A stretch of 64,000 nucleotides of DNA from Pontibacter sp. HSC-14F20 (GCF_019599265.1 NZ_JAHZTC010000006.1:169882-233881), one strand, 5' to 3'; positions 25,143 through 36,284 are shown, counted from the first letter of the stretch. Translations and numbers: made by a program. Notes: generated from the letters alone by a model not told the origin.

Positions 25143-26411
25143 ATGATTAGCTGTATACAAAGAGCAAAAACCAAATTCTTGATTGCCTTCTTGTTTGCCT
25201 TGGCGGCCTCTTTTGGAGTGTCGACTGCAGGCTACGCGCAAGGCGCAAGTCTGCCTGTAGATGATGCAGGTATTGTAAGTGCAGGCGAGTCCCTGTATAA
25301 GAACAACTGCGTGGTTTGCCACTCTGTTGGAAGCGATGTAGTAGTTGGTCCTGGCTTGAAAGGCGTCAATGAGCGTAGAGCGCAACCATGGCTGATCAGT
25401 TGGATCAAAAACTCGCAGGCTTTGATCGCTTCCGGCGACAAAGACGCAATCGCTGTCTACAATCAGTTCAACAAGCAGGCAATGCCATCTTTCAATTTCT
25501 CTGATGATGAAATTGTATCGATGCTGGCTTACATTAAGTCTGCAGAGGCTGCCGCTGCCGAAGCTCCTGCTGCTGGCGATGCTACAGCTGCTGCCCCAGG
25601 CGAGAATGTAGGTACTGATGCAGTTGGTGCAATTGGCGGATACCTGGATATAGTACTCGTTGTGCTTATTGTGGTGTTGATCGTGCTGGTTGTGACGCTG
25701 CTTTTGATCACATCGGTACTGAAAAACTACCTGAACAAGAATAAACAACTCGATGAGTACGACGCTGAAATAGTAAACCAGCGTTTCGACTTCTCCAAAA
25801 TATATAAGTCTAAGGCTGTGCGCACACTGGTTGTGCTGATCTTTGTGATCGTGCTGGTGGACCTCACGCTTGATAAAGCAATGGGTGTAGGTATACAGCA
25901 GGGCTATGCGCCAACGCAGCCGATTGCTTTCTCGCACAAACTGCACGCCGGTGAACACCAGATCGACTGTAACTACTGCCACTCGACTGTGTACGAAAGC
26001 CGTAGCGCCAGCATTCCTTCAGCCAATATCTGTATGAACTGCCATAGTCAGATCAAAGCAGAGTCCCCTGAGATTCAGAAGATTTACAAAGCTATTGAGC
26101 GTAACAAGCCAATAGAATGGGTTCGTATCCACAACCTGCCTGACCTGGCTTACTTCAACCACGCACAGCACACACAGGTGGGTGGCGTAGAGTGCCAGAC
26201 CTGCCACGGTCCTATCCAGGAAATGGAAGTAGTGTACCAGTACTCACCGCTCACCATGGGCTGGTGTATCGACTGTCACCGCGAGACTCCTCTTAACACA
26301 GAAGGAAATGCATATTATGATAACCTGGTGAAACTGCACGAGTCAACTACGAAGAGTGCCTTCACAGTGTCATCAAACGGTGGTGCGGAGTGTTCTAAGT
26401 GCCACTATTAA
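25143..26411 (+). CDS. actA: Alternative complex III subunit ActA, multiheme cytochrome c with extra N-terminal heme domain
   Basis: The 422-residue protein carries six CxxCH heme-binding motifs. The first, CVVCH near residue 57, lies in an N-terminal monoheme cytochrome c domain after a signal peptide (ending GYAQ). An Ala/Pro-rich linker and two membrane helices (about 165-192 and 225-243) follow, then five motifs (CNYCH, CMNCH, CQTCH, CIDCH, CSKCH) in the ActA pentaheme domain. ActA passes electrons from the iron-sulfur subunit toward the oxidase in the periplasm. The gene opens the respiratory operon, 39 bases before actB. The family call is firm; naming the N-terminal domain as an added electron acceptor or donor is inference. 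Confidence 0.93.
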   Translation: MISCIQRAKTKFLIAFLFALAASFGVSTAGYAQGASLPVDDAGIVSAGESLYKNNCVVCHSVGSDVVVGPGLKGVNERRAQPWLISWIKNSQALIASGDKDAIAVYNQFNKQAMPSFNFSDDEIVSMLAYIKSAEAAAAEAPAAGDATAAAPGENVGTDAVGAIGGYLDIVLVVLIVVLIVLVVTLLLITSVLKNYLNKNKQLDEYDAEIVNQRFDFSKIYKSKAVRTLVVLIFVIVLVDLTLDKAMGVGIQQGYAPTQPIAFSHKLHAGEHQIDCNYCHSTVYESRSASIPSANICMNCHSQIKAESPEIQKIYKAIERNKPIEWVRIHNLPDLAYFNHAQHTQVGGVECQTCHGPIQEMEVVYQYSPLTMGWCIDCHRETPLNTEGNAYYDNLVKLHESTTKSAFTVSSNGGAECSKCHY

Positions 26412-26449
26412 TCAGTTATAATTAAGGGTTCGAGTTTTCTAGATATAAC

Positions 26450-29449
26450 ATGCAAGACAGAATAAAATACTGGAAAGGAATAGAGGAGCTTGATAATACT
26501 CCTGAATTCGCGAAGCACGCTCATAATGAGTTTCCAGAATTCCTGCCGATAAACGAAGCTAAAGGTGAGAGCGCGTCTACAGGTATGACAGCTCCCCGCA
26601 GAGACTTCCTGAAACTGTTAGGCTTTGGTCTGGCTGCCGCTACACTGGCTTCTTGTGAGGCTCCTGTAAGAAAGGCAATTCCATACCTGAACAAACCAGT
26701 TGACGTGGAACCAGGTGTGGCAAACTGGTATGCTTCTACTTACTTCAATAATGGCGACTTCAACAGCATTCTTGTTAAGACACGCGAAGGCCGTCCGATT
26801 AAAGTAGAGCCAAACCCTAGCTCCACACTTACTCCAATGGGTACGAGCCCGAAGGCACAGGCTTCTGTGTTAAGCCTGTACGATAACAACAGACTTCGTA
26901 CGCCGCTTATTAAAGGCAAAGAAGCCAAGTGGGAGCAGGTTGACAGCGAAATCCGCTCAGCACTGGCAAAAGTAAACGGTAAAGTAGCTTTTGTTTCTTC
27001 TACTGTAATCAGCCCATCTACCAAGCAACTGATCAATGAGTTTGGTGCAGGACAAGCTAGCTTTGAACACGTAACCTATGACCCGAACTCGGCTTCTGCT
27101 CTGGTTGGTGCCAATGGTGGTGTTGTTCCTGGTTACGATTTCAGCAAAGCCAACATTATTGTAAGTATCAGCGCTGACTTCCTGGGAACATGGGTTGCTC
27201 CAATTCCATTTGCGAAGCAGTACATTCAAAATAGAAAAATCACGGCTGATAATGCGAACATGTCGCGCCACTACCAGTTTGAGACAATTATGTCGCTTAC
27301 AGGTGCCAACGCTGACGTACGCGTTCCTATCAAACCATCTGAAGAGCTTGCCATCGTTACAGCCATTCACAATGGCCTGACAGGTCAGGGCGTAAATGCA
27401 CCTGCCAATGTTGATAAGAAGGCGCTTGAGAATGCTATCAGAGACCTGCGTGCGAATAACGGACGTGCTTTGGTAGTTTCCGGGTCAAATGATGCAGCTG
27501 TACAAACGCTGGTAACGGCTATTAACAAATCTATCGGCGCAGAAGGCACTACCATTGATACAGCCTCTCCATACCTGGTGAAGCAGGGTAACGATGCCTC
27601 GATGCTGCGTCTGATCGAGGAAATGAACAACGGTAGCGTAGGAGCGGTGTTCTTCTACAACGCAAACCCTGTTTATGACCACCCACTTGCAGAACGCGTG
27701 AAGACTGGTTTGGCGAAAGTGGCCCTGAAAGTTTCATTTGCTGACAGAGTAGAAGAGACAGCAGCCCTGGTAGACTATGTTGCACCAGACAGCCACTACC
27801 TGGAGTCATGGAACGACTACGAACCGAAGAGAGGCTTCCTGAGCCTGGCACAGCCAGTGATCAGCCCAATCTTTATGACGCGTCAGGCACAGGACAGCCT
27901 GTTGGCCTGGAGCGGCAACAAAACGACTTTCTACGATTACATCCGCAATAACTGGAGAAAAGGCGCAGCAGGAACTGATGCGCAGTGGGAGAAGGTTGTG
28001 CACGATGGTGTACTGGAGAATGGAACCAGCATGCTGGCGCTTAGTCCGGCTTCTGCCAGCACTTCAGCAACAGATGGACTTGGTAGAGCTCCAAGAGCTG
28101 TTGCAGCAGGTAGCATAGAAGCTGTAATTTATGAAAAAGTAGGTATCGGTACAGGTTCAGAGTCCAACAACCCATGGTTGCAGGAAATGGCAGACCCGAT
28201 CACGAAAGCAACCTGGGATAACTACATCACCATGCCACGCAAGATGGCTGAGGAGATGGGTGTTTCACAAGGTAATGTGCTGAAAGTAACTTATGCAAAT
28301 GGCAAGACACTGGAGCTTCCAGCGCTGATTCAGCCTGGTCAGGCACAAGGTACAGTAGGTATAGCAATGGGCTATGGTCGTGAACTGGAGTCAATGCCAA
28401 CTGCCAAAGGCCGTGGTGCAAATGCCTTCCCAATAGCTACTGTAGCTGACAATGGCATCTTGTTTACAGGCGCCGTACAATTAGAGAAAACAGGTTCTAC
28501 TGTTGAGATTGCCCAGACACAAACGCACCATACTATCATGGATCGTATTGTGGTGCAGGAAAACACGCTGGCAAACTACAAAGCTAATCCGAAAGAAGTG
28601 ACCACATATGTGCGTATCCCTACGCACGAAGGTCCTGCTAAACCAGCTGCCATCTCACTTTGGGATGACTACGAGTACAAAAACCACCACTGGGGTATGG
28701 TCGTTGACCTGAACTCATGTATCGGTTGCGGTGCTTGTACAGTAAGCTGCCAAGCAGAAAACAACATTCCGGTTGTCGGTAAAGAAGAAGTGCTGATGCG
28801 TCGTGAAATGCACTGGATGCGTATCGACCGCTACTACAGCGCGGTTGAGCACGAGGCGAAAGATTACAAAACCATGGAAGATCCGGCGGAGAATCCAAGC
28901 GTAATCTTCCAGCCTATGATGTGCCAGCACTGTAACCACGCTCCTTGTGAGACGGTTTGTCCGGTTGCTGCTACCATGCACAGTTCTGAAGGTCTGAACC
29001 AAATGGCTTACAACCGTTGCGTAGGAACGCGCTATTGCGCAAACAACTGCCCTTACAAAGTTCGTCGTTTCAACTGGTTCGCTTATTCTAATAACGATAA
29101 GTTCGACTTTAACATGAACAACGACTTGGGTAAAATGGTGTTGAACCCAGACGTAACTGTTCGTTCCAGAGGTGTAATGGAGAAATGCTCTTTCTGCGTA
29201 CAGCGTATTCAGTTAGGCAAGCTCGAAGCGAAACGTGAAAGCAGAAGACCGGTTGATGGAGAGATTGTGACAGCCTGTGCGCAGTCATGCCCTACCAATG
29301 CGATCATCTTCGGTGACATGCTGGATCCGGAAAGCCGTATTTCTAAGACACTTGCCCGTGAAAAAGGTGAGCGTGCCTTCCACGTACTGGAAGAATTGAA
29401 CGTACAGCCGAACGTGACGTACCTGACAAAAATTAGAAACTTAGCTTAA
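26450..29449 (+). CDS. actB: Alternative complex III subunit ActB, molybdopterin-like/iron-sulfur protein
   Basis: The 999-residue product has a twin-arginine-type leader ([21 protein letters not shown], residues about 50-69) that also ends in a lipobox-like LASC. The central part resembles molybdopterin oxidoreductases, which in ActB lack the cofactor. The C-terminal third is ferredoxin-like with cysteine clusters [12 protein letters not shown] (about 757-768), [31 protein letters not shown] and CAQSCP, for three [4Fe-4S] and one [3Fe-4S] type centres. It takes electrons from menaquinol oxidised in ActC and hands them to ActA. It sits between actA and actC in the canonical order. Confidence 0.94.
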   Translation: MQDRIKYWKGIEELDNTPEFAKHAHNEFPEFLPINEAKGESASTGMTAPRRDFLKLLGFGLAAATLASCEAPVRKAIPYLNKPVDVEPGVANWYASTYFNNGDFNSILVKTREGRPIKVEPNPSSTLTPMGTSPKAQASVLSLYDNNRLRTPLIKGKEAKWEQVDSEIRSALAKVNGKVAFVSSTVISPSTKQLINEFGAGQASFEHVTYDPNSASALVGANGGVVPGYDFSKANIIVSISADFLGTWVAPIPFAKQYIQNRKITADNANMSRHYQFETIMSLTGANADVRVPIKPSEELAIVTAIHNGLTGQGVNAPANVDKKALENAIRDLRANNGRALVVSGSNDAAVQTLVTAINKSIGAEGTTIDTASPYLVKQGNDASMLRLIEEMNNGSVGAVFFYNANPVYDHPLAERVKTGLAKVALKVSFADRVEETAALVDYVAPDSHYLESWNDYEPKRGFLSLAQPVISPIFMTRQAQDSLLAWSGNKTTFYDYIRNNWRKGAAGTDAQWEKVVHDGVLENGTSMLALSPASASTSATDGLGRAPRAVAAGSIEAVIYEKVGIGTGSESNNPWLQEMADPITKATWDNYITMPRKMAEEMGVSQGNVLKVTYANGKTLELPALIQPGQAQGTVGIAMGYGRELESMPTAKGRGANAFPIATVADNGILFTGAVQLEKTGSTVEIAQTQTHHTIMDRIVVQENTLANYKANPKEVTTYVRIPTHEGPAKPAAISLWDDYEYKNHHWGMVVDLNSCIGCGACTVSCQAENNIPVVGKEEVLMRREMHWMRIDRYYSAVEHEAKDYKTMEDPAENPSVIFQPMMCQHCNHAPCETVCPVAATMHSSEGLNQMAYNRCVGTRYCANNCPYKVRRFNWFAYSNNDKFDFNMNNDLGKMVLNPDVTVRSRGVMEKCSFCVQRIQLGKLEAKRESRRPVDGEIVTACAQSCPTNAIIFGDMLDPESRISKTLAREKGERAFHVLEELNVQPNVTYLTKIRNLA

Positions 29450-29469
29450 TTTATAAATTAGATAGCGCT

Positions 29470-30888
29470 ATGCAGCACGTATCTCCGATAAGAGAGCCTC
29501 TGGTAACGGGGGGTAAAACATACCACGATATCACCGAAGATGTCTGCAGACAGGTGGAGGCTAAGCCCAACATTCGTTGGGCAGCTGCCCTTGCTGTAGC
29601 TCTTGTAGGCCTGGCTATTTTCATCTACTCAACTTACCGCACCCTTTGGTATGGTATCGGTGAGTGGGGACTTAACAAAACAGTAGGTTGGGCATGGGAC
29701 ATCACCAACTTCGTTTGGTGGGTAGGTATCGGTCACGCCGGTACGCTGATCTCAGCCATCCTTCTCCTGTTCCGTCAGAAGTGGAGAACTTCTATTAACC
29801 GCGCAGCGGAAGCGATGACAATCTTCGCCGTAATCTGCGCCGCTATGTTCCCGGTTCTGCACATGGGCCGTCCTTGGCTGGCTTACTGGGTACTTCCATT
29901 GCCAAACACATTCGGTTCACTTTGGGTTAACTTTAACTCACCGCTCCTTTGGGACGTATTCGCGATCTCTACTTATTTCTCTGTATCACTAGTTTTCTGG
30001 TACATCGGTCTTATACCTGACTTTGCTACCATCCGTGACAGAGCAACAGGTCCAATTGCCCGCAGAGCTTACGCATTCCTTTCTTTTGGTTGGACTGGTT
30101 CCGCCAAAGCCTGGTCTCGTTACGAGACAGTATCCCTGATCCTGGCAGGTCTTGCAACACCACTGGTACTTTCTGTACACACAATCGTATCCATGGACTT
30201 TGCAACATCTGTTATCCCAGGCTGGCACACGACTATCTTCCCTCCATACTTTGTGGCTGGTGCGATCTTCTCTGGTTTCGCGATGGTACTGACGCTTATG
30301 ATCATCACGCGTAAAGTATTCAAACTAGAAGATTACATCACACTGGAGCACGTGGAATCGATGAACAAGGTAATCATCCTGACGGGTTCTATTGTAGGTG
30401 TGGCTTATATCACAGAGTTTTTTATTGCTTGGTACTCAGGTGTGGAATACGAACAGTACGCCTTCATTAACCGCGCAACCGGACCTTACTGGTGGGCATA
30501 CTGGGCAATGATGACTTGTAACGTAATTACGCCGCAGTTATTCTGGTTCAGAACTATCAGAAGAAGTCTAACCGCTACTTTCATCATCACGATCTTCGTG
30601 AACATTGGTATGTGGTTCGAACGTTTCGTAATTATCGTGACATCACTGCACAGAGACTTCCTGCCTTCTTCTTGGGCAATGTTCTCTCCAACCATTATTG
30701 ACATTGGTATATATGTTGGAACGATCGGTCTGTTCTTCACCCTGTTCCTATTGTTTGCCAAGTTTTTCCCTGTAATAAACATGGCGGAGGTTAAAGCTAT
30801 TCTGAAGTCATCTTCAGAAGTGAAGCACCACCCACATGGCACCATGCACGGTACTGATAAGGATTCGCACACTAATACACATCCATAG
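29470..30888 (+). CDS. actC: Alternative complex III subunit ActC, NrfD-like quinol-oxidising membrane protein
   Basis: The 472-residue protein has about ten membrane helices in the NrfD/PsrC fold. Conserved loops visible are [18 protein letters not shown] (about residues 83-100), [10 protein letters not shown], and [19 protein letters not shown], as in ActC subunits. It is expected to bind menaquinol in the membrane. The C-terminus is His-rich. The gene starts 20 bases after actB and is followed two bases later by actD. Confidence 0.93.
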   Translation: MQHVSPIREPLVTGGKTYHDITEDVCRQVEAKPNIRWAAALAVALVGLAIFIYSTYRTLWYGIGEWGLNKTVGWAWDITNFVWWVGIGHAGTLISAILLLFRQKWRTSINRAAEAMTIFAVICAAMFPVLHMGRPWLAYWVLPLPNTFGSLWVNFNSPLLWDVFAISTYFSVSLVFWYIGLIPDFATIRDRATGPIARRAYAFLSFGWTGSAKAWSRYETVSLILAGLATPLVLSVHTIVSMDFATSVIPGWHTTIFPPYFVAGAIFSGFAMVLTLMIITRKVFKLEDYITLEHVESMNKVIILTGSIVGVAYITEFFIAWYSGVEYEQYAFINRATGPYWWAYWAMMTCNVITPQLFWFRTIRRSLTATFIITIFVNIGMWFERFVIIVTSLHRDFLPSSWAMFSPTIIDIGIYVGTIGLFFTLFLLFAKFFPVINMAEVKAILKSSSEVKHHPHGTMHGTDKDSHTNTHP

Positions 30889-30890
30889 CA

Positions 30891-31415
30891 ATGACTAAAA
30901 AATTCGTTCTAGGTATCTACGATGATGAGGATGTCCTGCTGCAGGCCATCGAGAACGTCCGGGCTGCCGGTACTAATATTTACGAAGTTTTTTCGCCGTA
31001 CCCAATCCACGGAATCGATGATGTATTAGGTATAAAGCGTTCAAGACTTCCAATTGTAGCATTCTTCTGCGGTTTGTTCGGAACCTCCTTCGCACTCTGG
31101 ATGCAGATCTGGATGCTGGGCTTCGACTGGCCAATGATTATCGGTGGTAAGCCGCACATTGCCTTGCCGGCATTTATTCCTGTGACGTTCGAACTTACTG
31201 TTCTTTGCGCAGCATTCGGGATGGTGATCACTTTCTTTATTGTCACAAAGCTGAAGCCTTCTTTTAAGGTGAATGTATTCGACAAGCGTTCTACAGACGA
31301 TAAGTTCGTGATGGCAATCGAAGTAAAAGAAGGTGTAACAAACATGCCTGCCCTGAACGATCTGCTTCGCTCAAATGGTGCTATCGAAGTAAATGAGAAG
31401 GAGGTAATCAAATAA
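30891..31415 (+). CDS. actD: Alternative complex III subunit ActD (DUF3341)
   Basis: The 174-residue protein has a cytoplasmic N-terminal part (FVLGIYDDEDVLLQAIENVRAAG, and YPIHGIDDVLGIKRSRLP), two membrane helices (about residues 58-80 and 97-122), and a short C-terminal domain. This layout and the PxHG motif are those of DUF3341/ActD. It is a structural membrane subunit without cofactor. It starts two bases after actC and its stop overlaps the actE start (TAATG). Confidence 0.93.
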   Translation: MTKKFVLGIYDDEDVLLQAIENVRAAGTNIYEVFSPYPIHGIDDVLGIKRSRLPIVAFFCGLFGTSFALWMQIWMLGFDWPMIIGGKPHIALPAFIPVTFELTVLCAAFGMVITFFIVTKLKPSFKVNVFDKRSTDDKFVMAIEVKEGVTNMPALNDLLRSNGAIEVNEKEVIK

Positions 31416-32038
31416 TGAAAGGTCTACTAAATTTAGGTATTAAAGCCTCTGCCCTACTATTCTCAGGCGCCCTGCTTGTAGCCTGTAGCAATGAGAAAGA
31501 TCCGGGTCTAGAGTATGCTCCAGACATGTATCACTCTATACCACTTGATCCGTACTCACAGGTAAAGGAAAACTTGTACAACCCGGGTGGCATGAACATG
31601 CGTGAGCCGGCTCCAGGTACAGTAGCACGTGGTAAAATGGGCTATAACATGTACTTGTCCAAGGACGAAGCTGAAGTTGCTGGTGTTGAGTTGAAAAACC
31701 CGCTGGAGTACAATGATCAGCACCTTGCCGAAGGCCAGGTATTGTATACACGATTCTGTGCCCCATGCCATGGTGATCAGGGTGACGGTCAAGGATTGGT
31801 AGGACAGAAGTTTAAGGGCGTACCTTCTTACTCAGCAGGTCGCGTTGCAGAACTTCCGGCTGGCCATATTTACCATGTAATTACAAACGGGCGTGGTCGT
31901 ATGTTGCCGCACGGTTCGCAGGTAAACCCGACAGAGCGTTGGAAAATTGTCATGTATGTGCAGCAACTGCAGGGTGGTGAAGCGCCAGCCCCGGCAGCAG
32001 CAGATACTACATCAACAGGTACTACACCTACTAACTAA
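31415..32038 (+). CDS. actE: Alternative complex III subunit ActE, monoheme cytochrome c lipoprotein
   Basis: The 207-residue protein has a lipoprotein signal (LLVACSNEKD, Cys at 24) and one heme motif, CAPCH near residue 115, with a Met ligand candidate in the GRMLPHG block. The sequence EYAPDMYHSIPLDPY near the N-terminus is typical of ActE. It is a membrane-tethered electron carrier of the complex, likely facing the oxidase. The C-terminus is a Pro/Ala/Thr-rich tail. Confidence 0.93.
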   Translation: MKGLLNLGIKASALLFSGALLVACSNEKDPGLEYAPDMYHSIPLDPYSQVKENLYNPGGMNMREPAPGTVARGKMGYNMYLSKDEAEVAGVELKNPLEYNDQHLAEGQVLYTRFCAPCHGDQGDGQGLVGQKFKGVPSYSAGRVAELPAGHIYHVITNGRGRMLPHGSQVNPTERWKIVMYVQQLQGGEAPAPAAADTTSTGTTPTN

Positions 32039-32064
32039 GTCTAAGGCATAATATCAAAAGGATA

Positions 32065-33354
32065 ATGACAGAAGAAAGACTCATCATTTCCAGAAAAACG
32101 ACTAACAAGTTTTTCTTGATGATAGCTATAGGTGTTGTGTTGCTTATAGCTGGTATAATCATAGCTGCCATGAGCAGTGGCGGCCATCACGCCGAAGGGC
32201 ATGGTGAAGCGGCTGCTGCTGGGCATGAGGCTGCGCATTGGTCCAAAAGGCTCTACATGAACCTTTGGTTAAATAACGTTTATTTTACTGGTATTGCGTT
32301 GGTAGGCGTATTCTTTGTTGCCGTGCAATATGTGGCATACGCAGGATGGTCTGTTTTGATCAAGCGTATACCTGAAGCAATGGGTTACTACCTTCCGATA
32401 GGTGGCGCCGTGATGCTGATCACATTCCTGTTAGGTGGACACGATATTTTCCATTGGACACATGATTATCTCTATAACCAGTTCCTGGAAGATGGTGTAA
32501 CGCCTAACCCTCAGTATGACCCAATCATAGCAGGAAAGGCACCATACCTTAACTTCTGGTTCTTTTTGATCAGAATGATAGCCTACTTTGTGCTATGGAT
32601 CCTGTTCTTTAATTGGTTGAGAAGAAACTCTATCAGTGAAGACCTGCATGGAGGAACAGACTATTATCACAAGAGCATCAGAATCTCTGCGATGTTCCTC
32701 GTAGTATTCGGTGTAACTTCTTCTACATCTGCATGGGACTGGGTACTATCTATTGATACACACTGGTTCTCAACAATGTTCGGCTGGTATGTTTTCGCTA
32801 GCTGGTGGGTATCCGGCCTGTCGGTGATTACGTTGGCAGTGATTGTGTTAAAGCAAAATGGATACCTGAAGTTGGTTAATGCAAACCATTTACACGATCT
32901 GGGTAAATTTGTATTCGCTTTCTCCATTTTCTGGACATACATCTGGTTCTCCCAGTTCATGTTGATCTGGTACGCTAACATTCCGGAAGAATCTCTTTAT
33001 TTTATTGAGCGTCTAGGCGGAAACGGTGGCCATTTTAAATGGATATTCTTCACTAATCTTTTGATAAATTTTGCTTTCCCTTTCCTTGTTTTGATGACAA
33101 GAGATGCAAAGCGTCAGATGATTATGTTGAAAATCGTTACGATTGCGATCCTCATCGGCCACTGGCTGGACTTCTACCTGATGATGATGCCGGGCACCAT
33201 GCGTACAGATGCGGGTATCGGATTTATTGAGATTGGCACTACACTGATTTTCCTGGGGGTATATCTGATTACTTTCACAAAAGGCTTGACAAAAGCTTCT
33301 CTTGTGCCAGTAAACCACCCGTTCGTGGAAGAGAGTGTTCACCATCATGTTTAG
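32065..33354 (+). CDS. actF: Alternative complex III subunit ActF
   Basis: The 429-residue integral membrane protein has about ten helices and the ActF blocks LWLNNVYFTGIALVGVFF, SAWDWVLSIDTHWFSTMFGWY and FWTYIWFSQFMLIWYANIPEE. It is the second NrfD-like subunit of the complex; only ActC is thought to hold the quinol site. A His/Ala-rich loop follows the first helix. It lies 26 bases after actE and 21 bases before coxB, keeping the order actABCDEF-cox. Confidence 0.93.
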   Translation: MTEERLIISRKTTNKFFLMIAIGVVLLIAGIIIAAMSSGGHHAEGHGEAAAAGHEAAHWSKRLYMNLWLNNVYFTGIALVGVFFVAVQYVAYAGWSVLIKRIPEAMGYYLPIGGAVMLITFLLGGHDIFHWTHDYLYNQFLEDGVTPNPQYDPIIAGKAPYLNFWFFLIRMIAYFVLWILFFNWLRRNSISEDLHGGTDYYHKSIRISAMFLVVFGVTSSTSAWDWVLSIDTHWFSTMFGWYVFASWWVSGLSVITLAVIVLKQNGYLKLVNANHLHDLGKFVFAFSIFWTYIWFSQFMLIWYANIPEESLYFIERLGGNGGHFKWIFFTNLLINFAFPFLVLMTRDAKRQMIMLKIVTIAILIGHWLDFYLMMMPGTMRTDAGIGFIEIGTTLIFLGVYLITFTKGLTKASLVPVNHPFVEESVHHHV

Positions 33355-33375
33355 TCATACTAAAAGCATTATACA

Positions 33376-34434
33376 ATGATTACGTTAGCCATAGGTTTAT
33401 CCATCGTTCTGTTACTAGTAATCCTGTTCCTGTTATTCAGGATCGGAACACTGGCCTCCATTTTCAGAGGATCGACACAGCGCGCTGTCGGAACCACCAA
33501 AACAAGTAACAAGGTAAACAGCTTTTTAATGCTCCTCTTCCTGATTGGTGGAGGTGCAGCTTTTGCCTGGTCCTTTGCTGATGCATGGGATGATATGAAC
33601 CAGCCACTTGCATCTGTGCACGGTGGTTGGACTGATAGTCTTTTCTGGACTACCATGATTGTGATCGGTATTGTGTTTGTGATCACACAGATTCTTCTTT
33701 TCTGGTATTCTTACAAATACCAACATAAAGATGAGAAGCGTGCCTACTACTACCCTCACAATAACAAGCTGGAAATCGTTTGGACAATGATTCCTGCTGT
33801 AGTAATGGCCATTCTGGTATTTGCTGGTTGGAAGACCTGGGCAAACATCACAAGTGCTGCCCCTGCTGACGCTGTAGTAGTAGAAGTAATGGGCAAGCAG
33901 TTCAGCTGGCTTGTTCGCTACCCAGGCGCGGACGGTAAATTAGGTGAGGCCAATGTACACCTGATTGATGCTACAAATGAAATTGGGGTAGACTTCAGTG
34001 ATCCTAATGCAATGGATGACTTTATGCCACGTGAAATTCACGTGCCAAAAGGTAAGCCGGTGCTGTTTAAGATCCGTTCACGGGATGTTATCCACAGTGT
34101 TTTCTTACCTCATTTCCGTGTTAAAATGGACGCTGTGCCAGGTATGCCAACTAAATTCTGGTTTGTGCCAACCAAGACTACAGCTGAGATGCGCACTGAG
34201 ACTGGAAACTCTGAATTTAACTATGAAATGGCCTGTACCGAAATTTGTGGACGTGGTCACTTTGCAATGCGTTTTATCTTAGTAGTCGACGAGCCTGAGG
34301 AATATGAGGAGTGGTTAGCTTCCCAAACGCCTTTCATCGAGCAAAATCCACAGCTTCTTACAAAGTTCACGAATGATTCAAAGGATCAGGTTGTGCTGGA
34401 GAAGAGTGCAGAAGAAGTAAAAACAGAGTTGTAG
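33376..34434 (+). CDS. coxB: Cytochrome c oxidase subunit II
   Basis: The 352-residue protein has an N-terminal helix, two membrane helices of the subunit II hairpin (about residues 50-70 and 93-117), and a periplasmic cupredoxin domain. CuA ligands are visible: His in DVIHSVFLPHF, then CTEICGRGHFAMRF (two Cys, His and Met). No cytochrome c domain is fused at the C-terminus, so electrons must come from a separate carrier or directly from the neighbouring complex III. The gene follows actF in the same operon. Confidence 0.95.
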   Translation: MITLAIGLSIVLLLVILFLLFRIGTLASIFRGSTQRAVGTTKTSNKVNSFLMLLFLIGGGAAFAWSFADAWDDMNQPLASVHGGWTDSLFWTTMIVIGIVFVITQILLFWYSYKYQHKDEKRAYYYPHNNKLEIVWTMIPAVVMAILVFAGWKTWANITSAAPADAVVVEVMGKQFSWLVRYPGADGKLGEANVHLIDATNEIGVDFSDPNAMDDFMPREIHVPKGKPVLFKIRSRDVIHSVFLPHFRVKMDAVPGMPTKFWFVPTKTTAEMRTETGNSEFNYEMACTEICGRGHFAMRFILVVDEPEEYEEWLASQTPFIEQNPQLLTKFTNDSKDQVVLEKSAEEVKTEL

Positions 34435-34452
34435 CAATAAATAAAATCAACA

Positions 34453-36279
34453 ATGTCGAGTACAGATATCTCTCTAAATAAGGATGTACATCACGCTCAT
34501 GACGAGCATGATCATCATCACGATCAAAACTTCTTTGAGAAGTACATCTTTAGCCAGGACCATAAAGTAATTGCAAAACAGTTCCTTTTTGCAGGTATCT
34601 TCTGGGGTTTCATAGGTGGCTTCCTCTCTATTATCTTCCGTTTACAACTTGGGTGGCCAGAAGCTACTTTTACGTTCCTGGAGCCAATTCTGGGTAATTG
34701 GATTGTGAATGGTAAACTAGATCCAGAATTTTACCTGGCACTGGTAACCATGCATGGAACAATCATGGTGTTCTTTGTACTAACAGCTGGACTTAGCGGT
34801 ACATTTAGTAACTTCTTGATCCCATTGCAGATCGGTGCCCGTGATATGGCATCCGGCTTCATGAACATGCTCTCCTTCTGGGTTTTCTTCCTGGCGAGTG
34901 TAGTTATGTTTACGTCACTGTTCATTGAAACAGGCCCTGCAGGGGGTGGTTGGACAGTATATCCTCCTCTAAGTGCTCTTCCACAAGCAATCTCAGGCTC
35001 CGGTTTGGGTATGACACTGTGGTTGATCAGTATGGCGCTATTTATCGTGTCTCAGTTGCTGGGTGGTGTAAACTACATTACTACAGTAATTAACCTGAGA
35101 ACAAAAGGCATGTCGATGACGAAGCTGCCTTTGACTATCTGGTCATTCTTCCTGACAGCTATCCTGGGTCTACTTTCTTTCCCGGTACTATTGTCAGCTG
35201 CATTGCTTCTGATTTTTGACCGTAGCTTCGGTACAAGCTTCTTCCTTTCTGATATCTATATCGCTGGTGAGGCTCTTGCAAACACTGGTGGTAGCGCTAT
35301 CCTGTTCCAGCACTTGTTCTGGTTCCTTGGTCACCCGGAGGTATACATCGTAATCCTTCCAACATTCGGTATTGTATCTGAAGTAATTGCCACAAACTCT
35401 CGAAAGCCGATCTTCGGTTACAGAGCCATGATCGGTTCAATGCTGGGTATCTCCTTGCTATCTTTCGTAGTATGGGCTCACCACATGTTCGTGACAGGTA
35501 TGAACCCGTTCCTTGGATCAGTTTTCATGTTCCTGACACTCATTATTGCGGTACCATCTGCAGTTAAAGTGTTTAACTGGTTGGCAACTCTTTGGAGAGG
35601 TAACATCCGTTTCACTACGGCCATGATGTACGCGGTCGCTTTCGTATCGCTTTTCATCTCGGGTGGTTTGACTGGTATCATCCTTGGTAACTCGGCACTG
35701 GATATTCAGTTGCACGATACATACTTTGTAATTGCTCACTTCCACCTTGTAATGGGTGCTGCAGCATTCTTTGGTATGTTCTGCGGTATTTACCACTGGT
35801 TCCCTAAGATGTTCGGTCGCATGATGGACGAGAAGCTAGGATTTATTCACTTCTGGTTGACGTTCCTTTCTGCTTACCTGGTGTTCATGCCAATGCACTA
35901 CATCGGTATTGCTGGTTTCCCAAGAAGGTATTACTCCTGGACAGGTTTTGATGCATTCAACACATTTACTGATCTGAACAGCTTTATCAGTATTGCAGCA
36001 ATTCTTGGTTTCACTGCGCAGTTGATCTTCTTATTCAACTTCATCTACAGTATCTTCAAAGGACGTCGTGCTACTGCTAACCCTTGGCACTCAAACACAC
36101 TGGAGTGGACAACTCCTGTTAACCCAGGACACGGTAACTGGCCAGGTGAGATTCCAACTGTTTACAGATGGCCTTACGATTATAGCAAGCCAGGTGCTCC
36201 TGAGGATTACATACCACAGAACGTACCTTTCTCTCAGACGCAGTCGTCAAATCTGCCTTACGAGAGGGACTTAGAATAG
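34453..36279 (+). CDS. coxA: Cytochrome c oxidase subunit I
   Basis: The 608-residue heme-copper oxidase core has twelve or more helices. Key residues are visible: His in VTMHGTIMVFF (low-spin heme), HPEVYIVILP (CuB His and the cross-linked Tyr, about residues 293-297), AHHMFVTGM (two CuB His, about 341), and HDTYFVIAHFHLVMG (both heme His, about 421-431). The Tyr in helix VI and the motif set indicate an A-type oxidase. The first 25 residues are unusually His- and Asp-rich (HDEHDHHHD), which could bind metal; that is inference. It is followed five bases later by ctaA. Confidence 0.96.
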   Translation: MSSTDISLNKDVHHAHDEHDHHHDQNFFEKYIFSQDHKVIAKQFLFAGIFWGFIGGFLSIIFRLQLGWPEATFTFLEPILGNWIVNGKLDPEFYLALVTMHGTIMVFFVLTAGLSGTFSNFLIPLQIGARDMASGFMNMLSFWVFFLASVVMFTSLFIETGPAGGGWTVYPPLSALPQAISGSGLGMTLWLISMALFIVSQLLGGVNYITTVINLRTKGMSMTKLPLTIWSFFLTAILGLLSFPVLLSAALLLIFDRSFGTSFFLSDIYIAGEALANTGGSAILFQHLFWFLGHPEVYIVILPTFGIVSEVIATNSRKPIFGYRAMIGSMLGISLLSFVVWAHHMFVTGMNPFLGSVFMFLTLIIAVPSAVKVFNWLATLWRGNIRFTTAMMYAVAFVSLFISGGLTGIILGNSALDIQLHDTYFVIAHFHLVMGAAAFFGMFCGIYHWFPKMFGRMMDEKLGFIHFWLTFLSAYLVFMPMHYIGIAGFPRRYYSWTGFDAFNTFTDLNSFISIAAILGFTAQLIFLFNFIYSIFKGRRATANPWHSNTLEWTTPVNPGHGNWPGEIPTVYRWPYDYSKPGAPEDYIPQNVPFSQTQSSNLPYERDLE

Positions 36280-36284
36280 CTTAA

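Noticed and set aside
25122..25982. Minus-strand frame of 286 codons opposite actA
   Set aside because: Overlaps a clear multiheme cytochrome on the other strand and has no family features.
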